The position numbers and the translations under genes were made by a program. DNA of 64,000 bases from Amanita rubescens (taxonomy: Eukaryota; Basidiomycota; Agaricomycetes; Agaricales; Amanitaceae), in NCBI GenBank assembly GCA_015039365.1, contig WION01000218.1:1-64000 (forward strand), given 5' to 3'. The stretch's first letter is position 1, and every line of letters begins with the position of its first letter. This document shows, one piece after another, positions 10,722 through 21,511 of the stretch. The notes under the pieces were generated by a model. It saw only the letters and a list, made by a program, of their open reading frames with translations, made no database searches and had not been told where the DNA came from.

Positions 10722-11859
10722 ATGTTTTTCACTGCTATTTCTTCCGCGCTCTTCTTCGCCCTTCTCGTCGCGTCCGTCGCAGTTCCATCTACCGACTCGG
10801 ACATCGCAGCCCGAAGTACCCAGGCTGGCGCAGTCTTGCGCGCACAGTACGAATGTGAAGCGCAGGGTGCCTCACACTACTTGTTGTGTCTGAACCTGTG
10901 GGGAAAATCTTCAGGTGAGCAAGCCTGTATGATCAGCGTCTTAATTGCCGCCACGATAAATAGGTGCTTCGCGATCGTGGCAAACCGCTCAGAGGCAAAC
11001 TTCGGGTCGTCACGACATCGCCTGGACCACTTCGTACGATTGGAGCGGCGGATCTAATGAAATTAAATCTTGTGAGCAAGCTCACATCCCGAAATGTATC
11101 ACGGGTGCCTCTGACATTGATACGCAAGACTCCAATGTGGCTCTCAAACAGAACCTCCCCATCCAGCTTTCCAACATCTCCAATTGTCGGAGCAACTGGC
11201 ATTGGACTTACACTGCCCAAAATAACGTCGTGGCGGATGTGTCTTACGACATCTGGTTCGCGGTCAGCAATTGTTTCAAGGTATCCAGGATCATGAACTA
11301 AACTAAGTATTCACTCAGGCCTCTCCTGTCAGCCCCCCTTGGTCCGCCCAAGCTGTTTCCGGCGTATCCACATGTGAGTCGTTTTCTGTTCCCTCTCATA
11401 TGTGCATTGAAGGACCACGCCTAAATCGACTCTAGACGAAATCATGATCTGGCTCAGCAAAGTTGGAGGGTACGTCGGCCGTCGCCCTCACATGACAGTT
11501 CACTAAAACCTCGCCCGATAGAATGGGACCCATTGGCTCCCCCATTGCCACCACTAGCATTGCTGGACACACCTGGAAGCTCTGGAAGGGCACTAACCAA
11601 GGTTGGACTGTCTTCTCCTTCCTCTGCCAAGGCTCCGACATCAAGAAATTCTCCGCTGATTTGAACGGGTTCTTCCAATACTTGATTGACCACCAGGGTG
11701 TCGAGAGCAGCCAGTACTTGGTAGGTTTGGAGTCAGGTACCGAGCCCGTGACGGTGAGCAGCCCTCATCGTTCATCGTATCGAGAGATCACTGATCATTG
11801 GACAGGGATCGGCTACTCTTGCCACGAGTTTGTACAACGTAGCGGTTAACCCCTTGTGA
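10722..11859 (+). CDS. Secreted GH12 endoglucanase/xyloglucanase
   Basis: A seven-exon model (10722-10914, 10964-11071, 11129-11262, 11319-11373, 11436-11469, 11522-11753, 11806-11859) gives 269 aa. A signal peptide (MFFTAISSALFFALLVASVAV) leads into a glycoside hydrolase family 12 fold: NLWGKSSG, TSYDWSGGSN, SNWHWTYTAQNNVVADVSYD, YEIMIWLSKVGG, GPIGSPIATTSIAGHTWKLW, GTEPVTGSA. In this family the Glu of YEIMIW is the nucleophile and the Glu of GTEP the acid/base; both are present. The enzyme should act outside the cell on beta-1,4-glucan or xyloglucan; the sequence alone does not settle which. The exon 3 donor is uncertain: GTCAGC at 11263 or GTATCC at 11281 both keep frame. All other junctions are GT-AG and in phase, so the gene looks intact. 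It sits alone between the duplicated block and a transposon. Confidence 0.9.
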
Positions 11860-12038
11860 GGTTCGCTGGATACTTGCGCTGCGCTAGGCGACCGCGCTGT
11901 ATTTTCTAAAAGTTTTCAACATTTCATCTTGTAGTACCTATGTTTTGTAATTTGATGAAATGGATTTGATTTGGCTCTGAGCAGGTTGTCTTGTCTAGGA
12001 AAGGAGACGCGTTGGGGGTGGGGCAGACGGGCCCGATA

Positions 12039-13109
12039 CAGTCGACTCCCTCTTAACCCATACCGCTCGGTTTGAGCCTGAAAGTATGGGTTATTAGGGA
12101 GTATGGGGTACTAGAGCGACACCATAAAGTGCCAAAAATTTATTAGTTTCTATTACTAGACTATTGTAATGGCTTCTAATGTGTGTACTAGTTAATCCGA
12201 GGGAAATAATCCGTCACGAGAGTTAATTGAGGTTCTGGGAGTCCTCGATGAAGCACATTTGGTGGTCAGCATTCCCTCCGGCTTGCGCGCAAAAGAATCA
12301 TCAAGGCCCTGAACACTTTTTGAGTGTAAGCAAAGCCTGCAGGTTTCCTTGCGGCTGGGACCAGCATCAACAACTGCATTGTCATCAACATCGTGATCCC
12401 TGGTCCCAGCAGTAGCCGCCACCTCACGAACCTTCTTTGCATCCATCATGGCCTTAAAGATCTTCATCAGTTGTTTCTGTGATGGTAAAGGACTGAAGTG
12501 CGCCGGTCTTCTCCAAGTCCAATTCATCTAAACCAATTTCTCTGCAGGATTTGAGTCATCATTGTTGACAAGGGATTAGATAGGATACTGAGGGATGTTG
12601 TGTTGATTAGGGACAGTGACACGGGATCAGATGCCGAGGGTTTAGATGATGAGGACTCAGTGAGGTCAGGGAGAATGCCAGTGCCAGCCGCAATCGTCGT
12701 GCTTCATCCCGTGCTGCATTAGCCAGCCTCATAGCCTCAGATTTTGGATGGGCTGCATTCAAGGCGTCGTAGTTATCAATAGTAGCACAATATATGGCGC
12801 GATAATGTGGTTAGGACATGTATTCATGGTAAAAGTGTCTATATATGGATATTCCGGAGGCAGAAATGTACGTCCCTCCCCAATTTCTCTGGCTCGGATC
12901 ACGGCTGGTGGCCATCCCATGCCTATTTTGGTCATATCCCCGGAGCGGAGCTACCCGAATCTATGGGTTTTGAACCTGAAACACTATGGGTTATTGGGTA
13001 TGAGGGAGTTAACCCATAACTCCTGCTAACCAACTCGGGAATTCCAAATTTCCATGGGGTTTGAGGGAGTATGGGTTATGAGGGCTATGGGTTAAGAGGG
13101 AGTCGACTG
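12039..13109. mobile_element. Tc1/mariner-like non-autonomous element (1071 bp)
   Basis: Perfect 24-bp terminal inverted repeats (12039-12062 and 13086-13109) begin CAGTCGACTCCCTCTTAACC. They are flanked by a TA dinucleotide on each side (12037-12038 and 13110-13111), the target-site signature of the Tc1/mariner/pogo group. Related sub-terminal words (TATGGGTTATTGGG, GTTTGAGGGAGTATGGG, GTTAACCCATAAC) recur near 12070-12110 and 12960-13085. The interior is too short for a full transposase and holds only a possible C-terminal relic on the minus strand, so this looks like an internally deleted copy. Identical TIRs suggest the insertion is not old. Confidence 0.88.
12192..12527 (-). pseudogene. 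Possible transposase C-terminal relic inside the element
   Basis: A 111-codon minus-strand reading frame (start MNWTWRRPAHFSP, charged, with ETCRLCLHSKSVQ) ends about 150 bp before the left terminal repeat, as the end of a transposase gene would. Upstream on the same strand, 12600-12750 also reads as an Ala/Arg-rich stretch (MRLANAARDEARRLRLALA). No DDE catalytic motif is visible and I do not recognise the sequence. It could be non-coding filler. Confidence 0.35.
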
Positions 13110-13358
13110 TAAGCAGGTATGACGTCATATCCGGACCCAGGTCCCCTTGTCACCACGGTCCCAATCAATGTGATCGATCACCAATCCATCGGCGGGCGAT
13201 CAATCGCAGCCCTGTGGCTGTACCCATGCGCGTACAGTGACCAGGGATCCACTTTTCTCCCAACGCGTTAAAACTGCAAGAGCAACAGCCACAAACCACC
13301 TTATCACCGCGAACATCCCGTCAAATTGAGCCAAGTCATTACAAATTCAATTCGCACA

Positions 13359-15888
13359 TCACACCGCGTCGCCCTCTAAATCCAAAACTCTGTCCCTGTC
13401 TGTCTCCTCCCGGCGGTTGTTCCAACCCAGGCCCAGGAGGATTCTCCTACCCATCTCCCGGAGTCCTACCGGCCGACCTCGATCGTGGTACGACTCGGGC
13501 GGGTCGGGGGATGCAACGGTCGATTCTACCCCTCCCACAGAGGGTGGACGTGGGAGGTTTGCTATGAGCGCCTGAGAAGCTTGAGGTTGGTTGTCGGGAG
13601 AGATTGGGAGGGCAGAGAAGAGGGTAGCCGTAGACGTATTCATAGCCGTGGTAAGAATCGCACCGGGAGACCCAGACTCGAGCGTGACAGGGAGGGGGAC
13701 AGTTACCCTAATACCCTCCAATAAGAGGGATTGTTGTAACGGTAACTCGGGTGGCCGTGGTCGTTCGCTTCTCCTGTTCCCTCTTTCCCTTTCCCTGTCC
13801 CTGTCCCCGTCCCCTCCTCGTTCTCGCTCTCTTTCCCGATCCAGATCAGGACTAGGACTGGACGTAAGCCTCCTACTCGACCTCCCTGATCGTCGTCCCC
13901 CATCTCCACTCGCAATCCCAAACTCTACTCCAGATCTAGGGTCAACGGTATACGCAGGCGGGGCAGGCCCAAGTGTTCCCCCGGCGATAATGGTACCTTC
14001 AAAATTGTTACTTTCAGGCTCGTACCCGAACCCAAACCCATACTCGTGCTCGTACGCGTCGCCGCCGCCACCACCACCACCACCATTAGACGGGGGAGGA
14101 GGTTCAACCGTTGAGATGCTCGTACTAGTCACGGGAAAGGGGGGAGGAAGAGTAACATAAGAAAGAAGGAAAGGAGGAGGGGAAGGCACGTCTGGTGGGA
14201 ACTGCGTAGGAACGCGTCGAACTCCCTCTCCCACTCCAGGCGCCGCCGTCATCGTCAGCTCTGGGGCGGAATCTGCAGAGGAGTTGGGGTGTTCAGAGTG
14301 CGTTTGTTGTGGTCCTTGTTGTTGTTGAAGGGGGGGCTGAGGATCCTCGCCACTCGGTATATATTCGATCGACTCGGCATACCATGACGGCCTCTCATGA
14401 GAATACAAAGAAGATGGTTCTTCTCCCTCGCCCTCCGCGATTGAGAACAAATGCGGCGGGGAGGAAGGTGGTGGTGAAGGTGGGGTATGATAGGGTGATA
14501 AGAACCGGCTGGTGGTGGTGGTGGTGTGTCTGATGTTGAAGTCGTCGGCGGAGAGAGGAGGCAAAGCTGGGATGAAGGGTGTTGTGTTCGGGCTGATGTG
14601 GTCTTGTAGTCTGGGGTATGGGAGAAAGGCAGCGGTGTAGAGGGGGGACAAGTTGAGGGAATCAGCTGAGTGACGGCGGAAGCGGGAGATAGGGTCTTGT
14701 AGGGGAGTGAGGGTTGGGTGGAGAGGAAGAGGGGGGAGAAAGGTAGCGGAGGTGTAGAGGGGGGAGAAGTCCGCGGGAGAGGGGTGTCGGAGGGAATGAG
14801 TTGAGCGGCGCCGGCGGAAGCGGGAGATAGGGTCTTGTGGGGAGGGTGGGACAAGGGGGGGCCGGAGGTGGACGACCGATGCGTCAATAAACGCCCGGGT
14901 GTATTGAGTGTTCTCCAAGGCGATTTGTAATCGATCGCCCCAAGCTTTGTCCATAGAGTCTTCGTAGTGAGAGAATGTGGATAGGATGAGGGAGAGGCAT
15001 AGGACGCCTATGAAGAGGAAGACGGAGATGATAATTTTGATGATGGGGAGGAGGCCGTGGAGTGGGGAAGTTGTGTTGCCTGAGGCTTTCCAGATAACGG
15101 CCATGAGACAGATGACAAAGAGGATGAGGGACCAGGAGAGCCAGAGAAGGGGGAGGGAGAGGAGGACAAAGACGTTCCAACACGTGCCGGTGACCGCGAA
15201 AAGAGCCTCCTGAGGGGTGTGAGTGTGGGGAGCTGACAAAAGAGGGACGGCGCACTCTGGCCTCCCGCATTGCTTTGTGGGATCTTCGCATCGTTTCGAG
15301 CCGGATGGCGCACAAGCAGCCAAAGATGAGGCTCATAAGCGCGCTGATGAAAGACATGAGGGCTGTACACTGAACGAGAGGCGAAGTGACTCCGCCGAGT
15401 TGGAGGACGTTGTAAATGGCAGTGAGGAGCAAGACGGAAACGATGTTGAGGGAGTTCCATTCTTTGAGCATGGAGTCGATAAAGTCACTCCAAGCGTATT
15501 CGATTTCTTCCCAGCGGCGGGGTTTGATAGCACCAACGGGCGGACCGCCGACGTAGTGGGAGGATATTTCGTGTACTATGAGATTGGCGCCGACGAAGAC
15601 ATACTGGACGCGTCTACGGTAGGAAAAGGGGAGGAAGAGGAGCAATGCGATGTAGATGAAGCGGAATATGAGGGCTATAACGTGTCGGAGGCCTTGGAGG
15701 TTGAGGGTACCTGATCTCGTTTGGTGGTGATGATCATCTGTGGTCGCAGGGGCTGGCTCAGGGTAAGGCAGGGGTAGCAGTGGTGGAACGATCGAAGATG
15801 GAGTCCAAGAAGCCATTACGTGAGTTTCATACGAGCACAGCATCGTGAACCTCCGGTACGTTCGCGCAGAAATGGCATTATTGATCAA
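13359..15888 (-). CDS. Multi-pass membrane protein with long disordered tail
   Basis: Two exons (15256-15888 and 13359-15209, 46-bp intron) give 827 aa from the first Met, or 803 aa from MASWTPSS at 15816; nothing in the sequence decides between them. Transmembrane helices are evident at IALIFRFIYIALLLFLPF, NIVSVLLLTAIYNVLQL, LVQCTALMSFISALMSLIFG, NVFVLLSLPLLWLSWSLILF and IIKIIISVFLFIGVLCLSL. The last 500 or so residues are low complexity: two imperfect repeats containing QDPISRFRRR with SPLYT...LP, poly-Pro, a Gly run and an RERERERGGDGDRDRERERG tract. The layout matches a common agaricomycete membrane family of unknown role; I know of no assigned function. The opposite strand is open over much of the gene because of the biased composition, so long antisense ORFs here are shadows. 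Confidence 0.8.
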
Positions 15889-16574
15889 TCGCTCGTAGAG
15901 AATGGCAGGGGTATGGGCAACCCCTCACCCTTCATGGCCCGATTGCTGATGCAACAGTGAATGGTGTGACGGTGCAAAGTGATGAATCATGAATGACATC
16001 GACGACAGCTGGCAAGTGGCTTGAAGCTCAGCTTTGGAGAAAAGAGAAGCCGAATTCCTGAGCATGCGTAACGAGTCGGAAAGCAGCGCGATGGCATCAC
16101 CAAGCTTCGTCAAGCACTCAGCTCAATGAAGAGCGCGACTGCGGTTCTATCGAATGGCAGCCGTTGCGCACGTCCCGAGAAGAACGCGACGAGTTTTATG
16201 ACTTAACCGACGAACCCCTGAACCTGAGGTTGCAACTAAATGACTCGCGCGAGGCTTGAGACCACAGTAAGGCGGGATGAAACGGACGCCCGGTTTCTGA
16301 AGCAGATGATTGAGAAGCTACTGTACACTGTGTCGCGCTCGCGGCTTAGCACGTTACGTGGAATCTCTGAGTCGTGTTATGTGCACAATCAATCCGCTCA
16401 CGCCAAGATGAACGTCGTCTTCCGCACCAGTCAACACTGGTAGCTTTAAGTATACATGAGAAATCTCATGTCAATAGATTGAGTCTATCACGTATGATAT
16501 ACCAACTACAACGATTACGATACAGAAGGCAGTTCCATAGTAAATATCTTCGTGTTTTCAATAAATACGGTATC
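15889..16574. other. Intergenic gap with the 3' flank of CC-C
   Basis: No gene was seen. The right end (from about 16490: TATGATATACCAACTACAAC through AATAAATACGGTATCTCAAT) repeats the 3' flank of CC-B near 7890-7980 and in part that of CC-A near 3210-3265, so it is the 3' UTR part of the duplicated CC unit. The left end is the 5' side of the membrane-protein gene. Confidence 0.5.
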
Positions 16575-17950
16575 TCAATCGTCGAAGCTTACGACAACGT
16601 TGGCTCGACATAGCACGTTGTGCTCCTCTTCGTCGACCCATCCACCTCCTTGACGTCGCCGCCGGATATACAACGTCTGAGTGATACCTATTGCCGTCGT
16701 GCACATGATGGGCCCAGCCACTTGCATCCTGCCTATCGGACCATCCGCTTGCATCTTCTCCGGATCGAATTCACTTCCTGGTGAAGGAGCAAATACCGAA
16801 ACGTAATCTCCATCCATCATTTTCCACAGATCCATCGTCTCCTTGACAAGATTCGAAAAGTCCTCCTCGAAGATGGACTGAAGTTGTTTTTCCGGAAAAC
16901 CATACAAGCGTGACAGAAGGTGTATCAGCCGGCGCATTCAGCACGCTGAAAAGAGTTTGCCTCAGGGCTTGACTAGCTTGTTTGTCCGAGTATACCAGCT
17001 CTCTCCACCGAGCTGGCTCTGTAATGTAGAGGATCAGATAGGTAATAGGAAGGGGGAAAATTGCTTATTTACGGATCTCCATTATAGCATCAAGGATTTG
17101 TTGGAGCTTCTGCGTTTTCTCTGGATTAAGGAGGGAATAGAATTCGGAGGATAGAACTAGAACACAAAAGTGGTTCATACAAGCTTGAAGCGAAACCAAG
17201 ATTCTTGGATGTGTCGAGTTTTGCTTAGCATCCACTACGAAGTTGCACAAGGATTCGCCAAAGAGTGATTTCGCATTGTTGCACGGTTGATTCTCGGAAA
17301 GCTGGATGACATTATCCACATGTGCATCTGCAACTGCAGAAGCCAACTGGTAGATGCAGTCGTTCAGAAATTTCACTTTGTTTATAATGTTCGTCTCCGA
17401 GACGATGTCAGCTTTGTTACCAAAGACTCCATCCAATTCGAACCCTTGCTTTGTCAAGCTCAAATCTTTCTTGGTACGTTCGAGCTCGAGTTGTAACTGA
17501 TCGGCGCGCTGCTGTAGCTGGAGGGCCTTGAAAGCTCTTAGCGATTCTGTCGAAGAATGTGGCCACAGTATCATACCTGCTTGGTACGTTCGAGCTCGAG
17601 TTGTAACTGATCGGCGCGCTGGTGTAAGTCGAAGGACCTGGAAAGCTATTAGTGATTCCGTCAAACAACATGATGGGCATCGTATATACCTCTGGACTTG
17701 GACCAGTATTCTGTAGTAACCGATTAAAAATTTAACGCTATCGACGGTTGCACTTTGTCACGCTCACCTGGTATTCTGGTGTTACGGACCCTCCATTCGT
17801 GCGCCTTGGGTCAAGGCCTATCTCATTCACGGGCTATTGTTGATGTTAGCGAGGTTGTTATTCAAAGCAAAATATACAGCTTACACGTGTACTGAAACAG
17901 CTTTCTACGCGAAGCACGAAGGAGGCGAAATTCACGTAAGTGTCAGCAAT
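16575..17950 (-). pseudogene. CC-C: coiled-coil family copy, frameshifted
   Basis: This third minus-strand paralogue has one free 60-nt heptad unit (about 17577-17637) followed by the core exon (KFLNDCIYQLASAVADAHVDN...LFGESLCNFVVDAKQ...LQACMNHFCVLVLSS, 17065 upward). The WRELVYSDKQASQALRQ segment runs out of frame near 16940 before LSRLYGFPEKQLQ, a clear frameshift. The remaining last exon (FEEDFSNLVKETMDLWKMM...GSEFDPEKM...VVVSFDD) is open to the stop at 16575. The first-exon homologue near 17920 lacks an ATG. It is probably not functional. It faces away from Hsp70 copy 2 across a shared 5' region. Confidence 0.7.
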
Positions 17951-18555
17951 ATGTGAGGCCACGAAGCAAAGAGAATCTAACTTCGTCGTTGTTCGGTGGT
18001 ACTCGAAGTTCGTCTGTCAGCGGGCATTCGGGTGAGGGGTAATATCAGGGTCGGGGGCCGGAACTCTAATGATTATTTTGACACCCCGACCCCCATCAAA
18101 GAACCTTCCAACCAAGCGATGCGATGAAGATAGAATCCCCGTGCTGTGAAAGGAGATTCAAGGGTACAGTCCAATGAGTATAGGTAAAAATTATATCGAT
18201 CAGGACACGTGGCACTTCGTTCCCGTCAATACCATGAGCGAAATCAACGGATGCTACTTGAGGTCCACGCGTATGCGACACTCCGCAACCGATTTCCATC
18301 CAAATCACATCCTATACATCATACGATGATAGTCGATGGGATTGAATGGCATGATAAGACGAAAGTAAACCTACGGAGATCGGGTTGGCAACACCATGAC
18401 TATGATTCTCAGAAGGCCGTCGTGCTGCGCAACTGTCAATGTCACCATTCTCAAGGATAGCCCTAGCCCTGTTTTGTGATCACACAATCACCTAATCGTA
18501 CGTATTAAATGTTCTCAAGGGATCTAGACTAAGCACCAATCCACACTCAGCCAGC
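17951..18555. promoter_or_regulatory. Divergent 5' region between CC-C and Hsp70 copy 2
   Basis: About 600 bp separate two outward-facing gene starts. The block shares ordered words with 5172-5960 and 9331-10100 (GAAGATAGAATCC near 18126, ACAGTCCAATGAG near 18166, CAGGACACGTGGCACTTCGT near 18201, CGATTTCCATCCAAATC near 18290). This is the clearest complete example of the repeated CC/Hsp70 head-to-head layout. The promoter role is inferred from position. Confidence 0.55.
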
Positions 18556-20992
18556 ATGTCCCGAATACCTTTGCCGCAAAGAAAGCCTTATGAGGGGTAT
18601 CAAAGGAAACTCGTTATTGCATTTGACATTGGCACCACCTTCAGTGGCGTCTCCTACGTGTTTTTGATACCTCACGAAACGCCGGTGATTCTTGGCGTTA
18701 CCCAGTGAGTCGCCCTTCTAGTGGTCACCGGACATCTCACCTTAGGATTGACTTTCAAGGTTCCCTGGGCAGACGGTCGGCGGTGATTCCAAGATTCCAA
18801 GTGTCGTTTGTTACGACAGGTATGGAAACGTCGTTGCCGTTGGCTCTGAAACAGACGTAGAAACCAATCCTGAACTACGAGAAATCCAAGGTCTTGTTCG
18901 AGCTGAATGGTGCGCCGACCTTTTATTACTATTAGCGGCCTCTCTTCTAACATGATATAGGTTCAAGCTACATCTTCGACCAGCTCATCTTGTTGCTGAG
19001 CAAGGGTTCGACGATAAAGACATGCCTGCCCTGCCTCGGAACAAATCAGTTATCGACATCTTCAGCGACCTGTTGAGATACATGTATAAATCAACAAAGC
19101 AGTATATCCGACAACGACAAGGAGATGATATGTTGAGATCCGTTGGGAATAACATTGAGTTTATCCTCAGTCACCCCAACGGCTGGGAAGGCCAACAGCA
19201 ATCCGAAATGCGCCGTGCTGCAATCAATGCAGATTTGGTCAACGCAAATGAAGCCCCGGAACGAATCAGCTTCGTTACCGAAGGCGAGGCCAGTCTTCAC
19301 TTTTGCCTAAACAAAATTCCTGATACTTTCAAGAAATACGTAGGTCAATTCTCCTACAGTGTCCGACTTTGCTGACTAGTGGTAGGCCAAGTGATGGAAT
19401 ACTAGTCGCTGATTGTGGAGGAGGAACCGTGGACATTAGTTCATACGCGCGATCGAAGTCAATGACGTCGGGGAGCAAGTTCAAAGAAATCGCTCCGGCT
19501 GAGTGTACGGGTGCTCTTCGTTCTTCCGTAGTGCGACACTTACTTTTCTTAGGCCTTTTGCAGGGCTCGTACTTTGTCACCCGTAGAGCGCAAACTTTTC
19601 TGACAGGTCGGCAAAACCAAGTCTGAGATTGTACTTGATCTAATCTGCTTTCTAGAGAAGCTTCGTCAATCGACGTTTGGAACGAAGAGAGACATAGAAG
19701 TTATGACCAGATATTTCGACAAAATGACGAAACCCGGCTTTAGGGGACCTTCGAGATCATACTTTATACCTTTTGGTCGAAATGAGAATGATCCGGTATA
19801 CGATATCCGATCTGGCAGTATCAAACTCAACGGGTATACGTTTAACCATTCATTCGGTGTACTGTAATAAATTTTCATTGCATATAGGGCCGACATTGCG
19901 AGGTTTTTTGAACCTGCCATAAAGAACATTATAAAAGCCATTGAAGAACAGACCAGGAAGACGACGACAAGGATCAGGGTACGTCTCGAAGGAAGTTGGA
20001 TGTGTCATAGTCAACAACTTGACGTACAGGGTATCTTTATGGTCGGAGGATTTGCCACCTCGGATTATCTATTCTCCAAATTGGAGGATCATTTCAAGTT
20101 GAAGGGTATCGACATCTTGAGACCGGACGCTTATCTGTGAGCAAAAAACAAACGCTGCGATTCACATCCATTAACTTATGGGTCTCGTATCAGAAACAAA
20201 GCAGTCGCAGAGGGTGCTATAATATTCAAAATCGATCCTTTTGTGTCCAGTCGAGTTTCCAAATACGCCTACGGAATTCAATGTTCCCACGTCTTCAACT
20301 CGCATCGTGCAGATCACCTTGCCCGGCAACACACTTGTTATGAAGTTCCCTCCGGGGAAACCTGGGTTCCAAATTCCTTCTCAGCCATACTGAAAAAGGT
20401 CGATTTCGCACTTATATGCCATTCAGCCTCTAATATTTTCAATAGGATATCGAAGTTGAAGAGGAGACAGAGTTCAGATCATCCTATACTTCTGTGGTTT
20501 CTCACTCTGCATTCCGCAATCTGCAGACCAAGTCTGTTGAGATCAAATGCTACCGAAATCGTTCGGACGACGCTCCTGCATGGATCGATGTAGACCCTGG
20601 TTTGTTCCTCAGTTGAGGCACTACATCGTAAACGACTTGTTGACTGTCAACCCATCCACAGCTCGCTTCGTTGACCTTTGCGAAATCACTGCCGATGTTA
20701 CCAAGGTCAAGAACTCCATTCAACGTGAATACAATCCCCGCGGCGGTGTCCCGTTCTACCAACTAAAATTTGATGTTGTTCTGCTCTTTGGGCTAACGGA
20801 GCTCAAGGCGCAGATAGCATGGATTGAGAATGTGCGGTGTCTCTTACTTTTCCTCATGACGAAATATCTCTGACTTTGTGTAACAGGGAGTGGAGAAACG
20901 GTACGTTGATGACGAACATGACAAACGACATGCTGATTTGACCTTTGGACTCCAGAGGGCCCGCATCCATCGTTTATGACCCAGACCCCTAG
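18556..20992 (+). pseudogene. HSPA12-like Hsp70 copy 2, nearly intact
   Basis: All 13 expected exons are recognisable: MSRIPLPQRKPY with IAFDIGTTFSGVSY, SVVCYDRYGNVVAVGSETD, HPNGWEGQQQSEMRRAAI, RISFVTEGEASLHFCLNKIP, ADCGGGTVDISSYARS, GSYFVTRRAQTFLT, FGRNENDPVYDIRSGS, MVGGFATSDYLFSKLEDHF, NKAVAEGAIIFKIDPFVSSR, CYRNRSDDAPAWIDVDPG, LLFGLTELKAQIAWIEN, a 14-nt microexon (GVEKR) and GPASIVYDPDP-stop. One extra base at the start of exon 4 (GCCAAGTGATGG against GCCAATGACGG in copy 3, near 19390) breaks the frame under the splice sites used by the other copies. An assembly error or a shifted acceptor could rescue it. It is the least damaged of the plus-strand copies. Confidence 0.8.
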
Positions 20993-21511
20993 CGTTTCTT
21001 GACGAATTATATGATATTTCTGCGTTAAATGTATTTCCGTTTAAATGTAACAGGTCTCGAGTCACAAGTGCCGCTACGGTCGCATTAACCTATTAGCAAT
21101 GTGTCGAGTTAGCAGTGATTCAAGGTACAAAAAAAGATTTTCAGGGCCATCCACGGCGTTAACACGGCCCGGTGTGCTCCAACTCCGCGGCGCGTCTGTT
21201 GTTTTGACGCCCCTCGTGCCTTAAAGTTACTCCCATCAAAGAACTGTTTCCAAACCAAGCCAACAATGCTGTGAAACGAGTGCTCGGACCTTCGACTCGA
21301 GGTCCACGCGTGCGCGAAAAATGAACTATGCCTGTGCAGCTAGCTACATATGAGGCCCCGGCCTCGGACCATGCCACACGAAGTGGTGGCTTACATCGCA
21401 TTTGATACGCGACTCATTACGATAATTACGTTATAAAAATAAGGTTTGAGGCCTTTGAGGGTTCCATATCTGCCATTCTAGTTGCGCAGCACAACCGTCT
21501 TCTGAGATAGT
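20993..21511. other. Intergenic gap before the Harbinger-like element
   Basis: No gene was seen. Around 21230-21330 there is a degraded version of the Hsp70 upstream block (CCAAACCAAGCCAACAATGC, then GGTCCACGCGTGCGCGA), suggesting that an older Hsp70 or CC unit once stood here. Confidence 0.4.

Noticed and set aside
12039..13120. Telomere-like words (TTAACCC, GGGTTA) suggesting a telomeric tract.
   Set aside because: They are spaced and variable and coincide with TIRs and sub-terminal repeats of a TA-flanked element.
14255..14887. 210-codon Pro/Ser/Thr-rich minus-strand ORF and several plus-strand ORFs between 13485 and 15714.
   Set aside because: They are alternative frames of the low-complexity tail and membrane exons of the gene at 13359-15888; the transmembrane segments and exon phases favour the chosen frame.
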